Source: Clarireedia homoeocarpa (lineage: Eukaryota > Ascomycota > Leotiomycetes > Helotiales > Rutstroemiaceae). Taken from it: 64,000 bases of DNA. Of the stretch, positions 8,816 through 21,623 are shown piece after piece. The notes under the pieces are model-generated. The model did not search any database, was not told the DNA's origin, and saw nothing but the letters and a program-made list of their open reading frames with translations. Each line of letters starts with the position of its first letter. Within the stretch, counting starts at the first letter, position 1. A program made the position numbers and the translations under genes. The stretch is from assembly GCA_001465935.1 (NCBI GenBank), contig LNKV01000049.1, positions 207,492 to 271,491 of the forward strand. Direction: 5' to 3'.

Positions 8816-11800
8816 ATGTCTATCGATTTCCCCAAGGAGGAGGAGAATGTCTTGAAGAAGTGGCAGGAGATCAAGGCTTTTGAAAGACAAGTCAGAAACC
8901 ACCTACTTTCTTTCTCTGATACGTAAATCGAATTACAATTGCTAACTGTTTGCAGCTTGAGTGAGTATTTTGGCCAACGGTGTTCTAAGCATCCTCTCTG
9001 ACCTTCCGCGACCATAGACTTTCTGAAGGAAAACCTTTATACACATTTTATGATGGTCCTCCATTCGCAACTGGATTACCCCATTATGGCCACTTGCTGG
9101 CGTCAACTATTAAAGACATTATTCCTCGATATTGGTCAATGAAAGGATATCACGTTGAGAGGCGCTTTGGATGGGATACTCATGGATTACCTATTGAACA
9201 TGAAATTGACAAAAAGCTTGGTATCTCAGGAAAAGATGCTGTTATGAAGATGGGGTTGGAGAAATACAACGCAGAATGCAGAGCTATCGTCATGCGATTT
9301 TCTTCAGAATGGCGGACTACAATTGACAGATTAGGTCGATGGATCGATTTCGACAACGACTACAAGGCAAGATATTGGCTAGTTTGTTCGAGTTTACACA
9401 TGTGCTGACGACATTAGACTATGGATCCAAAGTTTATGGAGTCAGAATGGTGGATTTTCAAAGAGATCTTCAACAAGGGGGCAGTATACCAAGGTCACCG
9501 AGTCATGCCATATTCGACAGCTCTTACGACAGCTTTGAGCAACTTCGAGGCAAATCAAAACTACCAAGATGTGACGGATCCAGCCGTTGTTGTATCATTT
9601 CCCCTGTTAGAAGACTCTTCTACTTGTCTCTTAGCGTGGACAACCACACCTTGGACGCTCCCGTCGCATACCGGTTTAGCCGCCAACCCCAATTTTGAGT
9701 ACATCAAGATCCACGACGAGGCTTCAGGTAAAAATTACATCCTGCTGGAGAAACTACTCGGTACAATCTATAAAGATCCGAAGAAGGCTAAATTCAAGAT
9801 TGTTGAGAAGTATAAGGGTAGTGATATGCTTGGATGGCGATACGAGCCTCTCTTTGATTACTTCTATGACGATTTTAAAGATTATGGTTTCAAGGTTCTG
9901 AATGCTACATATGTCACGGACGATAGCGGTACTGGTATCGTTCATCAGTCTCCTGCATTTGGTGAGGACGATTACAGTGTTGCCATAGATGCTGGAGTTA
10001 TTAATGAGCAACGGCCACCTCCAAATCCGGTTGACGAAAAGGGACACTTCACAGATAGAGTCCGAGATTTTGCTGGACAACACGTTAAAGCCGCAGATAA
10101 GGCTATCATCAAACACCTTAAAGGTACTGGCCGACTCATTGTTGACTCCCAGATCAGACATAGTTACCCTATGTGCTACCGTTCCGATACGCCGTTGATC
10201 TATCGCGCTGTTCCATCGTGGTTTATCAGAATTCCTGAGATTATTCCAGATATGCTCAAGAATATCGAAGGCTCCCACTGGGTCCCATCTTTCGTCAAGG
10301 AGAAGCGTTTCGCCAGTTGGATCGCAAGCGCGCGTGATTGGAACGTTTCGCGAAACCGATACTGGGGGACTCCAATTCCTATCTGGGTTAGCGACGATTA
10401 TGAAGAGAAGGTCTGCATTGGCAGTATTGCTGAACTGAAAGAGCTCAGTGGTTATGAAGGTGAGATCACCGATCTTCATCGAGACAAAATCGATCACATT
10501 ACCATCCCGAGTAAGATGGGCAAAGGGCAATTGAAGCGTATTGAGGAGGTCTTCGATTGTTGGTTCGAGTCTGGTAGTATGCCCTACGCAAGTCAACACT
10601 ATCCTTTTGAGAATAAGGAAAAGCTCGAAAAGTCCTTCCCTGGTGACTTCATTGCTGAGGGCTTGGACCAAACGAGAGGATGGTTTTACACTCTTCTAGT
10701 GATTGGTACACACTTATTCGGCGTCTCTCCATTCAAGAATTGCGTCGTCAACGGCATTGTGCTTGCTGAAGACGGTAAGAAAATGTCGAAGCGTCTAAAG
10801 AACTACCCTGATCCCGCCATTGTTATGGAAAAATATGGTTCAGATGCTTTGCGATTGTATCTTATCAACTCACCTGTGGTAAGGGCTGAACCATTACGCT
10901 TTAAAGAGTCTGGTGTCAAAGAAGTGGTAGCCAAGGTTCTTCTTCCTCTGTGGAACAGTTACAAGTTCTTCGAAGGACAAGTAGCTTTGTTGAAGAAAAT
11001 CGAGAATGTGGATTACTGTTTTGACCCTGCTGCCGAAGCTACCAATACCAATGTCATGGACCGATGGATTCTTGCTAGCTGTCAGAGTTTGCTTAAGTTT
11101 GTAAATCAGGAGATGGCGGGTGAGTTCACTTCCATATTTAGTCCAAGAGGGCTACGACTAATGCTCTTTAGGATATCGCCTTTACACTGTGGTTCCTCGA
11201 TTACTAGATCTTATTGACAACACCACCAACTGGTATATTCGGTTCAACCGCAAACGTCTAAAGGGAGAACTCGGATTAGATGACACTAAGCACGCTCTCA
11301 ATACTTTGTTTGAAGTCTTGTTCACATTGGCTAGAGGGCTTGCACCATTCACACCATTCATCACTGACACTATCTATCAACGCCTAGCACCTCATATTCC
11401 CAAGAGCCTGCAAGCTGAGGATCCTCGTAGTGTTCACTTCCTGGCCTTCCCAGATGTTAGAGAAGAACTTTTCGATGCCGAAGTTGAGCGTCGCGTTGGC
11501 CGTATGCAACGTGTCATTGAACTAGCCAGAGTGTCAAGAGAACGCCGAACAGTTGGTCTCAAAACACCTCTCAAAACTCTTGTTGTCATTCATCCGGATC
11601 CAGTCTACTTGGAGGATGTTCGTTCTCTGGAAGGCTATATTACTGAAGAACTGAATATCAGAGATCTTGTTCTCTCTTCAGACGAGGCAAAATATAATGT
11701 TCAATACAGTGTCAACGCTGACTGGCCAGTGCTTGGAAAGAAGCTGAAGAAGGACGTACAGAAGGTCAAGAAGGCACTTCCAAGCTTAACCAGCGAGCAA

Positions 11801-12280
11801 GTCCACAGTTACGTTCTGGAAAAGTCAATCTCTGTTGATGGCATCAAGCTCGAAGAGGGAGATCTGGTTGTAAAACGAGGATTGAAGGATGACGAGTCAT
11901 CGAAGAACCTTGAGACTAACACGGACGAAGACGTTCTTACTATCCTTGATGTAGAACTCTATCCAGAACTTGCTGATGAAGGACTTGGGCGAGAGATCAT
12001 CAACCGTGTGCAAAGACTGCGAAAGAAGGCTGGTCTCCAACCAACGGATGATGTTAAGATGGAGTACAAAGTTCTTTCGGATCCGGATAAAATTGGACTC
12101 AGCGACGCCTTTACAAATCAGGCAAAGGCCATTGAGAAGGCATTGCGGAGACCAATCGATCATCACGTTGTGACAGAGATTGATGGACAAATTCCGGATA
12201 AGGCTGAGGAAGGAATCATTCTGGAGGAAGAACAAGAGATTCAGAAAGCCACATTCTTGCTGAGATTATTGAAGCTATGA
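8816..12280 (+). CDS. ILS1: Isoleucyl-tRNA synthetase, cytosolic
   Basis: Class I aminoacyl-tRNA synthetase that charges tRNA-Ile in the cytosol. Five exons: 8816-8890, a 5-nt microexon 8956-8960 (CTTGA), 9018-9366, 9418-11119 and 11172-12280, giving 1079 aa, the family's usual length. The HIGH motif appears as HYGH at about residues 49-52 after DGPPFATG, and KMSKR at about 598-602. The zinc/editing region and anticodon-binding C-terminus (TTNWYIRFNRKRLKGELG) follow in order. The microexon is needed to keep frame (FERQ-LE-LSEGKPLYTF). The third intron starts GC (AAG|GCAAGA) and ends TTAG with a CTGAC branch site. No mitochondrial presequence. The gene converges on the NDUFAF8-like gene. Confidence 0.96.
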
Positions 12281-12419
12281 TTGTTACGACGGGAATTTGG
12301 GATTTCATAGAATCAGGGTATACTGTGAAGGCCATGCATAGATGATCTTGTGCTTTGTAGAAGCTCACTGAATGGTATAAAATTGCATAGTAAAATGTTC
12401 TAGAGAGTAAAATCTTCCA

Positions 12420-12714
12420 TTATATCTTCTTTGCAGCTGCCTAAGTGATTGTGAGCATGTGAATGTCTATATACAAGTAATTAGATCATACCAAATAGCA
12501 GTTTTTTAATCTCATAAACTCATTAATGCATTTGTCTTTATGAACTGAGTTGTAGTCCGCCACAATACATTTGCCGTAAACGGAAGCCTATGATGTTGTT
12601 AACTACGGATTTGATGCAAAGGTATAGTGAACACAAGATATGAATACGTACTTCTGTCGAGCATTTAGCAACCGCTTGAGCGAACTTTTCGATTGGCCTT
12701 GTCTTGGTAGGCAT
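12420..12714 (-). CDS. Twin-CX9C protein resembling complex I assembly factor NDUFAF8
   Basis: Tiny three-exon minus-strand gene (12714-12652, 12587-12492, 12440-12420) giving 59 aa. It begins MPTKTRPIEKFAQAVAKC and ends NCYLAAAKKI. It has two CX9C motifs (C18-X9-C28 and C41-X9-C51), the signature of oxidatively folded intermembrane-space-type proteins. The layout, with xxF..R/AxxAKC, ASVYGKC, DKCINEFMRLKNC and the final AAAKK, resembles human NDUFAF8 (C17orf89), which stabilises NDUFAF5 during assembly of the NADH:ubiquinone oxidoreductase Q module. Introns of 64 and 51 nt have GT-AG ends and phase-0 junctions. It is 140 bp from the convergent ILS1 stop and divergent from SFI1. The main doubt is orthology, since small CX9C proteins are alike. 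Confidence 0.8.
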
Positions 12715-13095
12715 TTTTGAGGGTTGTTCTGCCGTTAGAAGATTGTAGACCGACGAACATGGACCAATTCGAGAATGGATGGATGGATGACTTCAATATC
12801 TTCGGTCCCTCTTCACTGTAACGACGCTAGTCTTTAAGCAGTCTAGCGTAACCCGTCCGTCTCTCAACCAGCCCCATTCTGTGCGCGGGTCGCGAAAATG
12901 ATATGCATCAATTCGCGTGAACCGTACCGGTAGCAATCCACAACTCGCGATCAAAAGCTTCAAAATTAATAATTGTGCATGTTTTGGCATTGCATATTTT
13001 GCTCTTCTCTTTTCCATTGATGTATCGTCAATATGCGATATCACATGTACCAGAATTACCAGTACAGCTAGCCATATGCCTTTTCAAAAGGTCCC
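12715..13095. promoter_or_regulatory. Divergent promoter region of the NDUFAF8-like and SFI1 genes
   Basis: A 381-bp spacer between two outward-facing start codons, so it should hold both promoters. I see no specific operator that I would name. Confidence 0.5.
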
Positions 13096-16000
13096 ATGCC
13101 TCCACTGTCAGTTCAGTCAACACGCGATGCCGGAACCATTGCTTCAAACTCCGTTGAGCCTTTCTACACCGATGATGGTATGATGAAGCTTAATGTGGTG
13201 AATTGAATCCCAGCGATACTGATATCGTCTAGATTTGGTTATTCTACATGACATTGTTGTTCTTGCGCAACAAATACTACCCAAGCTCCCGGCGCGCGAA
13301 CGATTACCCACCAACGCACTTTTTAAAGCCTACTATGAGATATTACCACAAATTGGAATCGATGCCGATCATGATAGTCGCTATGCACGGATTTTGTTTA
13401 AAATTGGTAACCTGCGCGGTTTCGATGGAACTCTATTTGAAAAGTTCGAGGAAGTTTTGTGGCAAAGAGGTATCACCCTCGAATTTGATGGAGACGACCA
13501 TGATGACTTGCGAAGCGACAAGATCATCATTCAGGATATCGTGGAGAACCAAGTTGAAAGCGATACCCTCTACCAAGACGAAAATCAGCCCCAGCTCCCG
13601 CGGCGCAATTCGGAAAGCTCTGTCTGGGATTTGGGAAACGAGGCTCAAGCTATTCATTCGAAGCATAAAAGAAGGAACAGATCGGCTTCACCACTTGGGC
13701 CGAATACACCAGGTCAGGCCCATGGGATGCGGAGCTTCCTATCGCAAGCGACGAGGGCAGTCTCACCCGAGCCTTTACCAGAGCCACCAAGCACTACCCA
13801 GAAAGGTCGTGAAGAGCGCGCAGTGCATAATGTTAGAACCTGGCTAGAGGCCAGTGAAGAACCACCTCGTAGACGTGGTAGATCAGTCTCAACGCATGGC
13901 AGTATACGCATACATCGACATCCAGAAACCGCAGGTCAAAGGGGCCGCACGTCCGTCAGAGACCAATTATTTTTTGACGTAGATGAATACAGAGATGGAA
14001 ATGATGATACAATTGTCTCTTCTATATCCGAAATTGACGAGCAGTCGAACTCCAGCGACATTGTTCATAAGAGAGGGCCCTATAACTTGTTAGAGACGAA
14101 AGCCGCGGTCATATCTCATCACTACCTTCAAATCATGATTCGTAAGAAGCTACGTCTATGGCGACATCTAGCTTTGCAAAGTCAGGAATATAGCGCTCAA
14201 CTTGAGCTCAAAGCTTCAAGACATGATAGCCTTGTACTTCTTCGTCAAGCCTTCTATACGTGGTTGGATGGCTTCCGCTCCATCAGAGATGAGCGGCGTA
14301 CAAAGGCAGCAGCTGATGAAGCAGCGCAACAGAAAGAACAGGAACGAGAAAGGCGTTTCGCGAATTACGAGAGGCGCGCGGAAAAGCTGAGAAATCAAAA
14401 CATCAAAGGAAAATTTTTCGACATATGGAGACAGGCAGCATTTAAGCAAGTTCAGGTAACTTTCGCAGCCAAAAGACACATCCTCAGGGCGCGGGCCTTC
14501 AATGCGTGGAGAAACTTCACAGTCGTGAACGAAGAGAAAGTTCGAAAGATGCGACTGAAGAAGTTTTTCAACATTTGGAAGACCCGAAACACGATTCATG
14601 AGACGAATACCGATATGGCTTACCAAATGTATGACGATAACCTCCTCCAGAACACATTTCGGAAATGGTTTCACGAGCACAAGGTTCTCAATTTTGAGTA
14701 TCAGAGCGATCAAATCCTCAAACAACGAGCACTTCTGCGATGGGTTTCTCTAACGCGGGCTGTGGAGGAAGCTCATCGTATTGCTGAGGACGAAAGACAA
14801 TTGAACCTAGCTTGGAATGCTTGGAACGTTTGGAAGGCAAAAGCCGAGATGCACGCTATTCAAATGGAGGACGCAGATTGTGCTAACAAGGTAAAGATTT
14901 GTCAGAACGCGTTGACGAAATGGCGTCGTCAAACTCAGTTTGTCCCTGCGGAGAAAATATTACGAATTGATGTAGACACGAGACTGTTGCGGGACACATT
15001 TTCGACCTGGCTACTTCGGACACGACAGGAGAGGCAGGCTTCTGAGGTTGATCGGTCCAGAATTCTTCGTGAAGCGTTAACCACTTGGCGGCATGGTGTA
15101 AGATGCAAAAGGTTGCGCGACATTGCTGATGATCGTGCTGTTGCAAAGACGTTCAAAACGTGGAGATTGGCGGCCAAACTCGTCATTGCTAAGCAATTGA
15201 AAAAGCAGCAAACTATGTATACATACATGGAAGTTTGGTATGACAGATTCCAGAATTCGAGGAGCAGACGCTGGGAACGCGAGGAGCTAGCCCGACGGCA
15301 CGACAATAAGATTACTGCTACCCTGGTACTTCGACAATGGTATGCAAGCATGTACGACACTTCAGAAATCGAAGCTGCAGCTGCAGAATTCCATGCGCCA
15401 AGAATTTTAAGCCGGGCTCTCATCCCATGGCGCGAAAAAGTTCAGCACACAATGCGACTGCAGAAAATAGCCCGCGATGCTCAATTTTACTTCTTGGCAA
15501 CGAAGATCTTGAAAAGATGGAAATCTTCTACAGAGGCAGCTAAACGTGAAAAGCGCAAAGTCGCATATGCCCAAGTACGTAGGATGACGAAGGTAAACCT
15601 AGCAAGGAATATGGTGTCACGGTGGCGTGAACGAACACAAGAAGTCACGGTGCTTAGAGATCGGGCAGAACAGATTGCCTACAACAAGACCGTGATCATA
15701 GGAATGAACTTGTTTGATCAATGGAGGGGTAGGACCGAAGAGATGATAGAAATGGAATCGCTGTGGCGTGAACACGTGCTGAAAAAGTTCTTCAATGTAT
15801 GGAAGAATCGCTCGTGGGCCTTCCAGAATCTCAATATTGAAGCCAAGCTAGACTTCCAGGAACGTCGACAAAGTCGTGCCATCAGAAAATGGAGCCTACG
15901 GACAATCCAAATCAAAGCTCAAACTAGCACTGCGACTGAAGTTCGCGAAAAGAATACACGAAAATCTTTCAGGAAGATGTTCAACTATTGGCGTCAAAGG

Positions 16001-16405
16001 ACTGCACAACAACGACCTATTGTACAGGTGGGGACACCACCTGGAACCGACACTGCCGAAAACTGGTCGGATTTTGGAGACGACGATGTGGACATGGATG
16101 AGATAACTCGAAGGTTTCATGAAACTCATGATTCTGCACGCACCGTCACTCTTCCCTTCAACCCCGTGACTCCAAAGCCAGGGTATATGGCTACACCTTC
16201 ACGAAGATCGGAGAGAGTAATAGCTGCAGTATCAAGATTTAGTTCTACTACACCAAGGGCGCCCTTATCTACCCCACTCGAACGCCAGCTACGAGCTGGA
16301 TATTTTGGAGGTTCTCTCCGAGCTTTTCGGCGGGGACGAAGTACATTAGGAATGGATGCTGGGTTTGCAGACCTCCCAGAAGCAGGTACGAATAATGATT
16401 TGTAG
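13096..16405 (+). CDS. SFI1: SFI1-like centrin-binding spindle pole body protein
   Basis: Scaffold of the spindle-pole-body half-bridge that binds centrin (Cdc31) along a long helix and is needed for spindle pole duplication. Two exons (13096-13177, 13233-16405) give 1084 aa. The N-terminal block VILHDIVVLAQQILPKLPARERLPTNALF is the conserved fungal Sfi1 head. A basic, Ser/Pro-rich linker follows. From about residue 330 to 985 there are roughly twenty helical repeats of about 30 residues, each with the pattern AFxxW (for example FFDIWRQ, AFNAWRN, FFNIWKT, ALLRWVS, ALTTWRHG, FFNVWKN, MFNYWRQ). The C-terminus is Ser/Thr-Pro-rich, suggesting cell-cycle phosphorylation (inference). The first intron (55 nt) joins YTDD to LVIL. 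Confidence 0.92.
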
Positions 16406-16975
16406 ATATTTTAGCATTATGCACTGTGAGGCGTTTAACCGGGCTGTGTTGATACTGGGTTTTGGATTCAGGGACTTGCTGTCGGAGCATGGCGTAAGGT
16501 CATTTTGTATGACGACTGGATAGCCACATATGTTGTGGTATGAATTATGTCCTTGTGGCGTTCTGCTTGAGCACAAATAGCCGTTTGGTGACATTCAATG
16601 TGGATAAGAGCTTATCGCACAAAGAATATGAGACATTATCAAAATTGCGGAATGCGTATTGCGTGAGTGAAGGATAGTGAAAGTAGTGATCGGATTGAAA
16701 ATGCCCAGATATTAGTCAATAAGTCCCGACTGCGATGCAATGTAAGGAATCCGAGGTCAATTGACCTGCTCTGGTGATTGTCTCGGAAAAACTGTTTCAC
16801 CGAAGTGAGAGCTTCAAGCTCGAGCTGCGACATTTGGGCAGCATCTCGAATCCCCACTAACGAGTCTAGAGCCTTACGATTCCTCATGAAATACCAATCA
16901 ATAGTCGCTTATCTCGAGACGTTATTCATGACCGCTTGTTTATAGTATGCTCCGGAATGCGCGCCAACAAATAGT
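16406..16975. other. Intergenic, SFI1 3' flank and RAV1 promoter
   Basis: No gene supported. A minus-strand 82-codon ORF at 16639-16887 has some protein-like residues (MRNRKALDSLVGIRDAAQMS) but no recognised family; it is listed among the rejected items. Confidence 0.5.
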
Positions 16976-19900
16976 ATGAGAGCAGTGCTTCCTGGAAGGG
17001 CACAGGCCAAGCTTCAAGCTGTCTGTACTGGCTATTGGGACAACAGAAGGCTCGTAGTAAGTCTGCGACGAATTTCCATGGAAATTGGGTCAGATTTTCT
17101 GATTCTTAGCGCTTTTAATAGGCATATATCACCGGGAATGCATTCGTCATCCTCGCCGGCGCAGATTCCATCTTACAAACGATATATGATGACGACGACG
17201 ATCAACTTGTAGCTATTGCGCTCGACGAAGCTACTGGGAAGATAGCAACATGCGCGAAGTCAAATGTTAGGGTTTACAAGCCATACGGACAAGGCGAGGA
17301 TGCGTTGAAGGTTAGCATACACAACCATATTTGGTCCTTTCCGGGAACGCGGGACTGAATTAATGTTTAGTGGTCACTCCAACATAGTATATCGATCGAT
17401 GAAACCGGCAAAGATGAGGCAATCACATTATCTTGGGGTATCGCAGAGGAACTGTTGGTGGGCAGTTCCTGGCTCACGCTACTCTCGACAAGCAATGCGC
17501 CCACAGTGATCTGGAAACAACAACTTGCGAATCCGGTCAAGTTTGCGAATGTCTCCTACGACTCTGCATATATTGCTTCGTCTGGTAAATATGATAGGCT
17601 AGTTAAGATATGGAGGAGGTTGTCATTCGGAGTGGACGATACGAGGTTCGATTTCACCTACCTACCGCACCCGAGAACGGTCACAAACATACATTGGAGG
17701 AGGCCATTCCACATCGATCAGACAATTGAAAATGTGCTCTACACAATTTGCGCCGATGATGTACTGAGAATATGGACGCCAATGGATGCACATCCTTTGC
17801 AGAGTTTGCAGCTATGGGGTCAAATCGATTTACAAGAGTCAATACAGCCGAGAAGCTTGGGAGAGAAGGAGTCGAATATGCGCTTCGCTTTCATAATTGA
17901 CAGCAGGGACTTCACGGTCGCGACCGAGCATGCGGTTCAGCAAAGGACAACGAATAATAACAAGGAAGACCTTGCTTTGGCGCATTTGATTGAGGTTGCG
18001 AACCGTAATCCTGAAATATGTGTTGTTCTGGACGAACATGGACACCTTTCTGCATGGGGCTTGGAAAATGTGGCATCAAAGAAGAACCAGGCTACTAATG
18101 TCTTTAACATTGCACATACCCATGGTTTAGACATGAATTTGCCTATGGATCTAGAGGACGATTTATCTTACGTCCAGCTTCATAATTTTTGCAACCAGTC
18201 CGGGGGAAACCTAAATATATTAGTCCATCATTTTGATGGCAAGATCGAATTCTTTGAAACGAACGTTGCAGATTTGTTTGATCCATCACCAAGATCAAAT
18301 CGTGTCACTTCGAAAGCTGTATGGACTGGCCATTCTGGGCCCATTAAGAAGATTGTGCGCAATGTCAGCGGGCGTGCAGTGGTTTCAAGGACGGACGATA
18401 ACGAAAGTATTGTGTGGAAGCATATGGAAAAACCTGGTAGCACTTCCATTGTTCCCCAAAGTATCATTACACAGTCAGAGCACATTCATCGAATATGCGT
18501 CATGAGAAAGGGCAATTTTGTGATCTTTCTGCATCATGATCATATCACTTTGTGGGATACACGAAGTGCCGAAGCGATCAAGTTAGCGGACTGCAGGTTT
18601 TCCGCAGTTGGAAAACCACTTTGCATCCTCATGTTGCCCGAAGAAATCAAAGAAGGTCCTATTGCGCATGTAGCTACGATCACATCGAAGATGAAAGGGA
18701 TTGTATGGGAGGTTAAGTTGCCCCAAAGAAGAGGCAGTTCTCACGTTAATGGTCACCAAGGGGCATCGATCCGTGAATTCTGCCAAATTGACCTTGGGGG
18801 GTCGGATGATCTTGCCTACGTTTTACCAGTAGACCCTGCAGGATCGCCTTCAGTCATTTCCGGGTTTCTGGATACTTTTGCGCGCGATATTGCCATATCA
18901 TATACTCACTCCGGTCTTTTGAGATCTTGGACAGCCAGGATTGACATGCAGGCTCAAAAAGTCGATTGGCTAGAGACGTGCTCGGTAGATACGGGAATCT
19001 CAGAGCCAGCCTTAGCAAGCGGGAGCTCAATACGAAAGGCCGCTCTTGTAAACTCGAGCAGGTCTGAATTAACTATCTGGGACGTCAGGGGCGCACAACT
19101 TGAATATGCTCAGGACTATGAGTCTCAAGACAACATCCAAGATTTAGATTGGACATCAACCCCAGATGACCAGTCTATATTAGCTGTAGGCTTCAGATAC
19201 AAAGTGATACTACTGGCTCAGATGCGATATGATTATTTAAACAAAGGCCCTGCATGGGCTGCTATTCGGGAAGTCAACATCCGAGATTTGACACCTCACC
19301 CAATTGGCGATTCTACATGGTTGGGTGGCGGCAACTTCATAGTTGGAGCAGGTAACCAACTATTCGTCTATGATCAACATATCGATTCCACTTCATCTGC
19401 TCTTCTACCTCCTCGCAAAACTCCTTGGGACCTTTTTGACATCGTTTCGAGACTCAACGGCCCACTTCCTGTCTATCATCCTCAATTTCTGGCTCAATGT
19501 ATCCTTGCAGGAAAAAGTGCTTTGGTGCAACATATTCTTCTGGCACTCTATAAAATTCTCAAATACTATGTTGAGGGAGAGACCATTGACTCCCATCTCG
19601 GGATGGACACAGAAGATTTTTACATTAATTCGAATAGCACTGCAACTTCTACTAAAGAAAAGAAGTCGGCTTTTGACAGCTTTTCGGAGGACAGCGAAGT
19701 GGAAACAGTCACTGAGGACGTTGCGACATATATCACCGAGAAACTAACCAAAACTGCACTTCCACAACTTTCCAGTCAGGAGCAGATTCACTTGGCCGAT
19801 ATTGTTGAGTGTGTCGCTATTGTTGAACGCCAAAGACGATCGATGGATGATAATGCTGCAAGATTCATGTTGTTTTTTCGACAACATACTCTACGGCGTG

Positions 19901-21321
19901 GTCGCGCCAACGAAGTGGCTTTGTCCTGGAGAGAAATTAATTGGGCATATCATAGTGATAGTCAGGATATTTTAACAGATATGATCTCACGTCAATTTCA
20001 CGGCAAAATGTTATGGGAGCACGCGAGAGAAAGCGGTATTTTCATGTGGATGACGGACTCAACTGCCCTGGTAAGTGTTTATTCCGGAACAAGGAACAGT
20101 AACGGTAGAGATATGTGCTAACAGATTCTAGAAAGCTCAATTTGAAGTCATTGCTAGAAACGAATACACGAAGAGCGATCTCAAAAACCCGACCGATTGC
20201 AGTCTCTACTATCTTGCTTTGAAAAAGAAAGCAGTGCTACTAGGTCTTTGGCGAATGGCGGCTTGGAATCGTGAACAAGGAGCCACGACTAAATTACTTG
20301 CAAACAATTTTGCAGAGAAGAAGTGGCGGACAGCTGCTATGAAGAACGCCTATGCTCTACTTGGGAAGCGTAGATTTGGTGAGTAAACTTTCATCTTGAA
20401 GCGTATAAGCTTGAGCTTCAGCTGCTGACCAATCTTAGAATACGCAGCAGCATTCTTCTTGCTCGCTGATTGTCTCAAAGATGCCGTCAATGTGATATTG
20501 AATCAAATTAAAGATCTTCAACTCGCTATCGCAGTCACACGAGTATACGAAGGAGAGCATGGACCCGTCTTAAAGGAACTCCTTGAAGAAAAGGTCCTAC
20601 CACTGGCCTCTCAAGAAGGTAATCGCTGGTTAGCATCTTGGGCTTTCTGGATGTTACATCGTCGGGACATGTCCGTACGAGCTCTAGTCGTAAGTTCACC
20701 CCTAACATTTCTCCTATTTCCTCCTTTCACTTCCCATCCATTCGTTCCAAACTCTCAACTAACACCCCTACCCCCTAGACACCCGTCTACACCCTCCTCG
20801 AAACCCCCCGATCCCCCGACCTCCAAGCCAAACTCTTCCTAACCGATGATCCGGCACTCGTCATCCTATACGCACAGCTCCGGCAAAAAACCCTGCAGAC
20901 CCTCCGCGGCGCATCGAAAGTTACCTCCCGTATCGAATGGGCCTTTGTGCTGCATAATGCGCGCTTGTACGATCGCATGGGATGTGATTTACTAGCGTTG
21001 GATCTGGTAAGGAATTGGGAGTTCCTGCTCCCTGCGACGCCGACTGTGCAAGCGAGGAGTTTGGAAGAGAGGAGTTTGGGGGGTGAGGTTCCAGTGGATC
21101 CGAGGAAGTTGTTAAGGAGGAGGAGCAGCCTGGTAGTGGCGGATTTGCCAGTGGCGGGGTTGGGGTTGGGGTTGGGTGTGGGTGTGGGGGGAGGAACGGG
21201 AGGGGGAATGGGAGATGTGAAGGAGAATGCGCATGCGGCGATTGGGAGTAGTGTTAAGAAACCGCCGACGGTATTTGAGGAGCCGGAGGCGAGTAGTTTG
21301 TTGGATAGTTTTGGATTTTAG
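16976..21321 (+). CDS. RAV1: RAV1/DMXL-like subunit of the RAVE V-ATPase assembly complex
   Basis: WD-repeat regulator that, with Skp1 and Rav2, promotes reassembly of V1 onto V0 of the vacuolar H+-ATPase. Six exons (16976-17056, 17122-17310, 17371-20070, 20132-20378, 20439-20689, 20779-21321) give 1336 aa, close to yeast Rav1. The start MRAVLPGRAQAKLQAVCTG is the conserved head. WD-type blades run through the first 700 residues (SGKYDRLVKIWRR, WTGHSGPIKKIVRN, HITLWDTRSAEAIK, SELTIWDVRGAQLEY). The Rav1p C-terminal domain follows (LYYLALKKKAVLLGLWRMAAW, AAAFFLLADCLKDAVNVI). The tail is low-complexity Gly/Val and ends SSLLDSFGF. The first intron sits in the conserved RRLV|AYITGNA junction. Confidence 0.94.
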
Positions 21322-21370
21322 GGGAGAGTGGAGGAGGGGTTGGCTTGGCTTGGGTGATGTGAGGTGACTG

Positions 21371-21396
21371 AGAGGAGGAGGAGGAGGAGGAGGAGG
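21371..21396. repeat. (AGG)n microsatellite
   Basis: Continuous GAG/AGG triplets just after the RAV1 stop, probably in its 3' UTR. Confidence 0.8.
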
Positions 21397-21560
21397 TTGT
21401 GTTGAGCCGAATTGGGCCTGGACCTGAACAAGTTGGTTTATTCGCATGTGTGGATAATAATCGTAGCAGTAGCACTGCATTAGTATCAAGTAGTTGGCTA
21501 GTTAGTTAGTAGTACATCACACCCTCAGGTTTCTCTTTGATCTCCATTTTGGGTTGGTCA

Positions 21561-21623
21561 AAGGAAGGGGAAGGGGAAGGGGAAGGGGAAGGGGGAAGTG
21601 AGTGAGTGAGTGAGTGAGTGAGT
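21561..21623. repeat. (GGGGAA)n and (GTGA)n microsatellite pair
   Basis: AAGGGG hexamer-type units at 21561-21596 pass directly into GTGA tetramers at 21598-21623. The strong purine bias on the plus strand could favour unusual DNA structure. Confidence 0.75.

Noticed and set aside
9754..10671. 305-aa minus-strand ORF
   Set aside because: It lies wholly antisense to the conserved ILS1 exon 4 and shows no family motif; it is a shadow of the coding strand.
16639..16887. 82-aa minus-strand ORF between SFI1 and RAV1
   Set aside because: Some protein-like residues, but no recognised family, no splice partner, and it would occupy the RAV1 promoter; too weak to call.
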